Below are positions 1-5,900 of a stretch of 6,555 nucleotides of DNA, piece after piece (position 1 is the first letter of the stretch; the number at the start of each line of letters is the position of its first letter). This DNA is from an uncultured Collinsella sp. (GTDB lineage: Bacteria > Actinomycetota > Coriobacteriia > Coriobacteriales > Coriobacteriaceae), in NCBI GenBank assembly GCA_937981515.1, contig CALJNY010000362.1, positions 1 to 6,555 of the forward strand. The letters run 5' to 3'. Below the pieces are notes generated by a model. The model saw only the letters and a program-made list of their open reading frames with translations, was not told the DNA's origin and did not search any database. The position numbers and the translations under genes are program-made.

Positions 1-47
1 CCGGCCCCTGCGCGCTGCGAACGTGATGTCGCGGGACGGTTGGCATT

Positions 48-413
48 ATGCATGAAACGTCAAGTAACGCTCTTTTGATCCACTTCCACTCGGCCCCATA
101 TGCCTTGCACAACGCCCCCTTCGACCTCGGAATCAAGAGAGCCGCTAGGCTGGACATGCCGGACGGTAAGGTCCTGGACGCCATGGTGGACTTCTCCGAT
201 GCCATGGGGGTCATGGGTCTACGCCGATGGAGGCCCACACACGCGGCAGGGCTCGCCCGTCACCGCTGGTCGCCGGACGGTCCCCACGCCTCGCTCGCCA
301 ACGCGCAGGCGACAGCAGCAGTCAAGCGCTGGGCTGGAGACGCCGGAATGCCCAGAAGATGCGTTTCCCATCGCTGCGACAGAGCTTTTTGTAGGGGCGG
401 CAATTTTTCCTAA
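48..413 (+). pseudogene. Remnant of a DnaQ-like (DEDDh) 3'-5' exonuclease, C-terminal portion
   Basis: The 121-residue frame carries an ExoII-type motif, HNAPFDLG (H21-D26), followed by VLDAM (residues 42-46), the spacing typical of the DnaQ/epsilon proofreading exonuclease family. Further on, HASLANAQAT (H80 onward) resembles the ExoIII motif H-x4-D, but the catalytic Asp position is Asn85 (AAC at 300-302, one G-to-A change from GAC). The ExoI motif (D-x-E) and the roughly 60-90 residues that normally precede ExoII are missing. The frame is closed upstream by TGA at 24-26 and no strong Shine-Dalgarno lies before ATG 48, so that start may be artificial. Intact members remove nucleotides from DNA 3' ends with two metal ions held by the four acidic residues. 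This copy has at best one of those acids plus the His, so activity is unlikely. The C-terminal tail is rich in Cys and Arg and looks degenerate. The motif reading is from memory of the family; no alignment was made. Confidence 0.55.
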
Positions 414-425
414 TGTCGAGGTCAG

Positions 426-536
426 CTAGGCTTCAGTAGCCACCTTGGGAGCATCGCCAATAGACTCTTCCTTTATACGTTCGGCATAATCGTAGGCGAT
501 ACCCACAAATTCCGGTCCCGAGCAACAGGAGTACAA
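426..536 (-). CDS. Possible small ORF or 3' tail of a decayed gene
   Basis: On the minus strand a frame closed upstream by TAG at 543-545 runs to TAG at 426-428. From a TTG at 534-536 it would encode 36 residues. Its second half reads like an ordinary protein C-terminus (GIAYDYAERIKEE, then IGDAPKVATEA). Its base composition is less GC-rich than that of the genes around it. No Shine-Dalgarno or upstream coding continuity was found, because the bases further upstream on that strand lie within the regulator. It could be the leftover end of a gene whose 5' part was lost, a small protein, or simply the antisense of the regulator's leader. I do not recognise a family. Confidence 0.2.
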   Translation of the reverse strand: MYSCCSGPEFVGIAYDYAERIKEESIGDAPKVATEA

Positions 537-560
537 TTGCTGCTATTGTTGCCAGCTGTT

Positions 561-565
561 GGGAG
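561..565 (+). promoter_or_regulatory. Shine-Dalgarno supporting the ATG 573 start of the regulator
   Basis: GGGAG ends seven bases before ATG 573. A competing AGGAG at 527-531 lies five bases before TTG 537, which would add 12 residues (LLLLPAVG-like). ATG plus normal spacing favours 573, but both are usable. Confidence 0.5.
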
Positions 566-572
566 ATGGAAG

Positions 573-1577
573 ATGGACTGCGATGGCTACCCATGCGTTC
601 CCATGCCGTTGATGTGCACCGCCTTTGTGCCGGGGCAGATTGACGCTGCGGTTGCAGGCATTTCCGACCCCAATTCGCGCGCCATTGCCACGGCAGAAGC
701 GCTGTACTTTCGCGGACAGGCCGCCCTCGCTGCCAAGACGGCGCGCCCCTATCTTGACGCCACCGATCCCGCGCTGCGCTATTCCGCATGCTTTATCTGC
801 GGATACGCCAGCCTGTCGCTCAACCGTATCGCCGACGCCCGCCGTTGTCTTGCTGGCATTCTCGATACGCCGGCTGACGAGGAGTCGCCCGCCGTCCACG
901 CCACACATATCCTGTTCGCCTCGGCCGCGAGCGTCCTGCTGCACTTGCCTTCCCCGTATTCCGCCGAAGAGTTTTATCCGCTTGCGGCGCATCTGCCCGA
1001 AGGCCTGCGCCTGTTCGCCAGCTACGTGATGGCGCATGCCCTGTACCTGCGCGGCGAATATGGCCGCAGTCTGGGCATGGCGGAAAACGCCCTGATCATG
1101 AAACAGGGAAGTTATCCCATCTCGGAGCTGTTCCTGTACCTGTCAGCTTCCATGGCCTGTATGAGTCTCAAAGACGTCGACGCCGCAAAGGCACACTTCG
1201 GAGCCGCTTGGGACATTGCGCGTCCCGACGGCCTTATCGAGCTCATCGGCGAACACCACGGCCTTTTGCAGGGACTCATCGAGGCATGCCTAAAATCGCA
1301 ATGCCCTGACGATTTCGCACGCATCATCGAGATTACGTATCGATTCAGCTACGGCTGGCGGCGCATCCACAACCCCGATTCGGGCGAGGACGTGGCTGAC
1401 GACCTGACGACCACAGAGTTCACCATGGCCATGCTCGCCTGCCGCGGATGGACCAACGCCGAAATCGCTCGTCATATGGGTGTGTCGCCAGGTACCGTTA
1501 AAAATCGACTGTCCAACGTGTATGCAAAGCTTGGCATCGGCACGCGCACTGAGCTGGTCGCGCATATGCTGCGTTAG
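573..1577 (+). CDS. LuxR/GerE-type helix-turn-helix transcriptional regulator
   Basis: This is an intact 334-residue protein and probably a cytoplasmic DNA-binding regulator. The last 57 residues (about 278-334) form a GerE/LuxR C-terminal domain with its usual landmarks: TEF at the start, GWTNAEIARHMGVSPGTVKN across the helix-turn-helix, then YAKLGIGTRTELV. The preceding 270 residues are Ala/Leu-rich and look all-helical, with repeated A-L-Y/F-R-G and Y-A-S-L-S-type segments that suggest TPR-like helix pairs (for example around ALYFRGQAALAAKTARPYLD and ALYLRGEYGRSLGMAENAL). No receiver domain, Walker ATPase or membrane segment is visible, so the input signal is unknown and may be a protein or ligand bound by the helical part. 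The start chosen is ATG 573; TTG 537 gives 346 residues. The gene ends at TAG, 156 bases before the surface protein gene on the same strand, which is its most likely target. The family call is firm; the target is inference. Confidence 0.9.
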   Translation: MDCDGYPCVPMPLMCTAFVPGQIDAAVAGISDPNSRAIATAEALYFRGQAALAAKTARPYLDATDPALRYSACFICGYASLSLNRIADARRCLAGILDTPADEESPAVHATHILFASAASVLLHLPSPYSAEEFYPLAAHLPEGLRLFASYVMAHALYLRGEYGRSLGMAENALIMKQGSYPISELFLYLSASMACMSLKDVDAAKAHFGAAWDIARPDGLIELIGEHHGLLQGLIEACLKSQCPDDFARIIEITYRFSYGWRRIHNPDSGEDVADDLTTTEFTMAMLACRGWTNAEIARHMGVSPGTVKNRLSNVYAKLGIGTRTELVAHMLR

Positions 1578-1627
1578 CAGCCAGACTGCCTAGCGCGGCA
1601 CGTGCGCCCCGGAGCCCCGGCGCTTCA

Positions 1628-1697
1628 CTCGCTCAAATTGGACATTTTGGCCCTCGGACGGCACTACCGTGACAGGATGCCTTCTCGCAAAATTGGA
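1628..1697 (+). repeat. Imperfect direct repeat CTCGC-(1-2)-AAATTGGA, two copies
   Basis: Copy 1 is CTCGC, TC, AAATTGGA (1628-1642). Copy 2 is CTCGC, A, AAATTGGA (1684-1697). The 8-mers start 55 bases apart, about five helical turns, so they would face the same side of the DNA. Both lie directly upstream of the surface protein start and next to a LuxR-type regulator gene, so they are candidate operator half-sites. Confidence 0.4.
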
Positions 1698-1722
1698 TTA
1701 TTTCCACCGATACCTGCGGGAT

Positions 1723-1727
1723 GGGAG
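1723..1727 (+). promoter_or_regulatory. Shine-Dalgarno of the surface protein gene
   Basis: GGGAG is six bases before ATG 1734. It fixes that start rather than the upstream in-frame GTG 1602, and the signal peptide begins directly after ATG 1734. Confidence 0.7.
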
Positions 1728-1733
1728 CCAAAT

Positions 1734-1856
1734 ATGCTTGATCGCCGTTCGTTACTTGTTGCCGGAGCGTCCTCGCTGGCGAGCATTATGTTGCCGCGCG
1801 TGCCGGGAAGCGCAAACGCCTTCATATTGCCGTTCGCGCCCACCGAAGCCTATGCC
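1734..1856 (+). other. Signal peptide, twin-arginine-like
   Basis: Residues 1-41 are an n-region with D-R-R-S-L-L, a hydrophobic core to about residue 20, and a long c-region ending in AYA before the acidic DEKD. The RR followed by S-L-L matches the Tat pattern loosely (usual S/T-RR-x-F-L-K). Export by Sec cannot be ruled out. Confidence 0.55.
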
Positions 1857-2054
1857 GACGAAAAAGACCCTTTCAGGGTGCTCGTTCTCTCGCGCACCAT
1901 GTTTGGTGTGGTCGTGGTCGACGTCGCCAACAAGAATACGCCCATCACGGGTGCCCAGGTCACGCTCACATCGCGCTATGCCGCAGGCAAGCAGCTCACC
2001 GCCACTACCGATGAAGAAGGCACGGCCATCTTTGAGATCGCCCCTCTTTCGTAA
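1734..2054 (+). CDS. Surface protein fragment 1: signal peptide and start of a regulatory-like beta domain
   Basis: The fragment has 106 residues and ends at TAA. The N-terminus has RR at positions 4-5 followed by a hydrophobic stretch (LLVAGASSLASIML), then candidate signal peptidase sites SANA and AYA (after residue 29 or 41). From about residue 47 it reads as a carboxypeptidase-regulatory-like / CNA-B-type beta fold: VVVVDV, then PITGAQVTLTS, then TTDEEGTAIFEI. The domain is incomplete here and its remaining strands follow the stop. On its own it would be a short exported stub. Confidence 0.7.
   Translation: MLDRRSLLVAGASSLASIMLPRVPGSANAFILPFAPTEAYADEKDPFRVLVLSRTMFGVVVVDVANKNTPITGAQVTLTSRYAAGKQLTATTDEEGTAIFEIAPLS
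2052..2054 (+). other. In-frame stop (TAA), codon 107 of the surface protein frame
   Basis: TCG-TAA-GGC sits inside a single beta domain: EIAPLS before, GYVDEATLL after, and the later strands GISISMAGYRDVEIPL complete the fold. CAA (Gln), GAA (Glu) or AAA (Lys) would each be one substitution away. Confidence 0.85.
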
Positions 2055-2060
2055 GGCTAC

Positions 2061-2897
2061 GTGGACGAGGCAACGCTTCTCGACGCGTACGACTTTAACG
2101 GCGGCATCTCCATTAGCATGGCGGGCTACCGCGATGTCGAGATTCCCCTCGCGCGTGTCCAAGGCGGCACCGCCATTACCGCGCCCACACGTCCGCTCTC
2201 CGATGGCGAGCCGTACTTTCGCCAGCTCACATTCGACGAATGGGACATCCAGTACGCCGACGCCACGTTTATGGCAATGCCAGCGGACGAAGCAGCAAAC
2301 GATCAGCCCGACACGCACGCTTTTACCGTGCAGGCCCATCTGCCGCAGGGCGGGCAGGCAACGCTGTACATCAACAAGGTAATACCTGCCGCGGGCAACT
2401 CACCCGAAACCGTCACGCAGATTGGCCAAGTCAAGGCCAGCGCATCGGGCGCGGATAATCTGGCAACGTTCACACTCGAAGACAAGTTCCTCGATGCGGC
2501 ATCGGGCCTTCTGGAAGAAGGGTGCAAGCTGCGCTTTGTCCTCGACTATCAGGGCAAAACCTACACGCTCTCCTCCCCCATGGCCGTTGTCACCGCGCCG
2601 GCCGCAAAGGCGGAATCAGGCTCGACCACTATCGTCCCCACTACCATGGACCAAGAGATCACTCCGTTTGATTTTCAGGCGGCGTTTCCCGGCATCGGCG
2701 GCAATAAGTTCACGTGCTGGATGCCCTCGTTCCCCATTTTGTTCGATTTCTCGTTTGCCGGGTACGTACTGTTTGGCGGAGGATACAAACCAGCCAGCTA
2801 TATGAACGATTCGGGCAATCCGGATCCGGAGTACTGGAAGAAGTCACCGCGTGAGTCGGGCGCCAAACAGGCAAACCGCTACCTCGACGAGATGTAG
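2061..2897 (+). CDS. Surface protein fragment 2: end of the first beta domain plus Ig-like region
   Basis: The fragment is in the same register as fragment 1 (GGC at 2055 directly follows the stop). An automatic caller would begin it at GTG 2061, but only a weak AAGG lies three bases upstream and there is no signal peptide, so it is not an independent secreted protein. The first 45 residues complete the carboxypeptidase-regulatory-like domain (DFNGGISISMAGYRDVEIPL). Further on comes a beta-sandwich-like stretch (AFTVQAHLPQGGQATLYINK, then FTLEDKFLD, then LRFVLDYQGKTYTLSSP). It ends in an aromatic, Gly-rich segment (FPILFDFSFAGYVLFGGGY) and a likely helix (AKQANRYLDEM) that runs into the TAG. 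Confidence 0.7.
   Translation: MDEATLLDAYDFNGGISISMAGYRDVEIPLARVQGGTAITAPTRPLSDGEPYFRQLTFDEWDIQYADATFMAMPADEAANDQPDTHAFTVQAHLPQGGQATLYINKVIPAAGNSPETVTQIGQVKASASGADNLATFTLEDKFLDAASGLLEEGCKLRFVLDYQGKTYTLSSPMAVVTAPAAKAESGSTTIVPTTMDQEITPFDFQAAFPGIGGNKFTCWMPSFPILFDFSFAGYVLFGGGYKPASYMNDSGNPDPEYWKKSPRESGAKQANRYLDEM
2895..2897 (+). other. In-frame stop (TAG), codon 388 of the surface protein frame
   Basis: ATG-TAG-GGG separates RYLDEM from GKWNQYKRM in one register. The flanking residues read as one amphipathic helix. CAG (Gln) is one transition away; AAG, GAG and TGG are also single changes. Confidence 0.85.
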
Positions 2898-2921
2898 GGG
2901 AAGTGGAATCAGTACAAGAGG

Positions 2922-5900
2922 ATGAGTGCCGGTTCGGGCACTCATCCAAGAAACACCAAGCTCCTTCGCCACCATTGCACGCCGCTGTTCACGATGGATA
3001 TCGCCACACAGCTGTACGGCTCGCTCGCCTACGATTGGGTGGGCAAAACCTGGGGTAACAACAACGACCCCGCATACGGCAATATTAAGGCCCTCTTCCA
3101 GATAAGAACCGACCTCAATTGGACCGAGCAATTTACCCTAGGACCGGTGCCATTTTTCCTAAACGTCAACCCCTGGGTGCTGGCAAAACTGGCGCTCGCC
3201 GTGGGTGCCCACACGCACGGCAGCGGCGCCGCGTTTTTTAAAAACATTTCGCTCGACTATTCAAACACGTCGGGCTCGTTCACCATCCAGATCGGGCTTG
3301 CCGTCACCTTTGGCGCCGGCGTTGCAGGCGTCGCTTCGTCTGCCGTGCGCGGCGCCGCATCCCTCACGCTGTTCATTGGGTACGAGAAGGCAGATGGACA
3401 CCAGCTTCCGCGACTGCGCGTAGGTGCAGACGTCGATGTCGATGTGATACTCCAGTTCGTAATGTTCAAGTGGACCACCAAGGCTTGGTCGGGGTCGTGG
3501 CCCACACTCCTCGATTCGTGGAATATGTCGGTGAACAATGGCAACCAGTATGTGCCCCAGCGCTCTGAGCTCGCATTGGGTGGAGATACGCCTTATACGC
3601 TGGATGCCTGCTTCGGCTCGGCCGGCAACATCGAGGCGGGCGGCGTGCCGCAATTTATCGCATCGGCCACCATCGTCACCAACGCCGAGTTGCTCGCACG
3701 CGCCGAGGTTAAGGCCACTGCCGTAAACGTCGCGCCTGTCGTGCGCGATTGGGATCAAGCGGTCACGCGCATTGAGCTCGAGGCGGATGCAGAAAGCGAC
3801 GACACGGGACAGATCGAGCACTTCGTCCATGCACTGATAGAGAACGACGAAAACGCCGCGCCGATGTATGAGTACACCTACATCGGTCAGGCAACGAACA
3901 CCGTTGCCGACCCGAACGCCGATTCTGCCGGCGTGTCGGAGGACGAGCGTGGCGGCATCAAGCCCTCGAGCGACAACGTGCTGTTTGCTGGCGTGCTCAG
4001 CGAAGCCCACATGAAGCTGGCAATGATTGCCGGCGTAGAATGCCTGTTCCGTATCGCCTCGGTGCGCTACGGCGACAATGGTCGCTCGCGCCTGGTGGTA
4101 CACACAAAGGCAAACGGGACGTGGTCCGCTCCCACGCCTGTGGACTTTCCCCTTGGGTTTGGCGAGCGCGACGGCATATACGATTACGACTTCGACGTAG
4201 TGGAATATACGGACGGAAGAGGAAACCAGGACGCCTACGTGCTGCTGGTCTCGGGCGAGCGCCCCGCCGGCGACAACACCCTTTTCGATACGGCGAGCAC
4301 ATCCGGCATACTGTCCGTTGTGCGCCTGCGCATAAGCAACGACGGAGTTCGCGTGATATCGCACACGTCGTGGCGCAGCATCTCGCGCGGCCGCCTTCAG
4401 GAGGATGGCTACCATTGCCTGCAGTGCCCACGCATCACGGTGGGCAAGACACTTGTCGACGGGCGCCTGTCGGGCGCCTACCTCCACCGCCGCGGAACCA
4501 CCGCAGAAAAGACGCTCGGCAGCGAGGCCGAGGTTGCGCTGGAGTGCTTTACCCTGTGGTCGGACGTTTCGGGCGACAGTCTCACGTTCCGTCAGGTCCT
4601 CCGCTTTCCGCAGGCACCGTCGAGCATCGAGCTCGGCGCGCCCGAGAATATCAACGGCAAAATGGTGGTGCCCGTTGCATACGAGACCGCAGGCGGTTGT
4701 GGCTGTGCATCGTACGCCGTGATCGGCCAGTCCATTGCGGGCTGGGGCGTTATGTCGCCAGATGCCACAGTACCCCACGCGGTGCCGTGGCCGCAGCACA
4801 CGGGCTTTTTGGCTACCGTCAACGAGCAACTGCAGCATATTACTTGGACGCGAGGCGCATCGGCATTTGCAACGCAGCCCGTGGGTGCCGCAGGCTGTGG
4901 CCCGGCATCGTTTAGCGTAAGCAACAACGGCAGGTGCGTGCTCTATGTAGAGAACACCGATGGCAAGGTGGGGCAAACCTACGACGAAGAAGGCAACCCG
5001 GTAGCAGTGATGGGCAAGCACTTCCGCATCTTCGCCAGCACCTTGGCAGGCGATCTGTTTACGGAGCCGTTCGTGATGTGCGAGCTGGACCATCCCATCG
5101 ATCAGATAACGACATTTTTGACGTCGGGAGGCATGCTCTCCGCGCTCGCCACGCACATTGTGAGCGCGGAGAAGAGCGAGGCGGAGCTGCACGGCATCGA
5201 AGTACCCTTGGTGGCGTGTGCCACTCCGACGGGCGCGGTCGCTACCTCGGGCGCGGTGGTGCCCGGGTCAGCAGGCGAATCCTTCATGGTCACGGTGCGA
5301 AACGACGGCAACACCTTACTGACCGCCGGCACGATCGATCTGTACCGAGAGGGTTCCAGCCAGCCGTTCTCCAGCGCATCCATCGGATTCGGAGTGAACG
5401 CACGCATGGCTTCGATCTACGATCCAGAGCTTGCCGAGGACGCTTCGGTCAACGACATGGCACACGTGAAGTACGCGCTCGAAACGCTGGGCACACCTTT
5501 TGCAACGCACCCGCTGGTAGCCGACAGTGGCAACGCCGTGCTGGCACCGGGTTGCACGGCACAGTTCCGCATGAGCTTCGCTATCCCCGAGAGTTGGAGC
5601 GACGAAGTGGGCAAACGCGTAACGCTGTATGCGAAGGCGCGTAATCTGGTGGCGCTCGATCCCGTAACGCTCGAGGAAAATCGACCGGGCGCAAACTCGG
5701 CGCTGGGTGCCGTACTGCACGAGCTTCATGTGCCCGACGCGGCATGCGAACGCTCAGAAGTTCAGGTCGGCGTATGCGACAGCGCGGATACGACAGAACT
5801 TCACGACGCCCCGATGACAGCAGACGACGATGGCGACTCGAGTGGCGGCGGTTCCGGCACGGGAGGCAGCTCCGGCGGAAGCAGCTCCGGCAGTGGCAAG

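Larger units (their letters stand above)
414..572. other. Regulator leader region, no clear promoter
   Basis: This stretch lies between the exonuclease remnant and the regulator. It is more AT-rich than its surroundings. It contains CATAAT (485-490) and TTTATA (472-477), which resemble -10 boxes, but neither has a good -35 partner at 16-18 bases. The regulator's reading frame is open through all of it but has no ATG, GTG or TTG before TTG 537. Two ribosome-binding-like sites occur near its end (AGGAG 527-531 and GGGAG 561-565). Confidence 0.4.
1578..1733 (+). promoter_or_regulatory. Intergenic region, likely promoter/operator of the surface protein gene
   Basis: This gap has no intrinsic terminator for the regulator that I can see, so the two genes could be co-transcribed. 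It contains a perfect palindrome GCACGTGC (1598-1605) and two AT-rich islands that share CTCGC followed by AAATTGGA (1628-1642 and 1684-1697). TTGGAC (1638-1643) and TTGGAT (1693-1698) could be -35 boxes, but neither has a convincing -10 at the right distance. Regulatory function is inferred from position. Confidence 0.45.

Noticed and set aside
1..214. Minus-strand frame open to the left edge, opposite the exonuclease remnant
   Set aside because: It reads passably, but the plus strand carries two recognisable exonuclease motifs with correct spacing, so this is treated as antisense.
100..429. Plus-strand 109-residue frame overlapping the exonuclease remnant
   Set aside because: Ser/Pro/Arg/Trp-rich product with no motif; the other register holds HNAPFD and HASLAN.
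1602..1733. Upstream GTG start that would extend the surface protein by 44 residues
   Set aside because: It would bury the signal peptide; ATG 1734 has a well-spaced GGGAG.
4040..4915. A 291-residue plus-strand open frame in another register inside the surface gene
   Set aside because: Arg-rich, low-complexity product; the overlapping register has the domain structure and the sorting signal.
3261..5192. A 643-residue minus-strand open frame opposite the surface protein gene
   Set aside because: It is very rich in Arg, His, Ala and Cys and has no domain I recognise, no ribosome-binding site and no signal. It mirrors a plus-strand gene with clear domains, so it is a high-GC antisense shadow.
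5838..5897. Gly/Ser codon run as a phase-variation tract
   Set aside because: It is not a perfect short tandem repeat, and the frame is intact; it looks like an ordinary linker.
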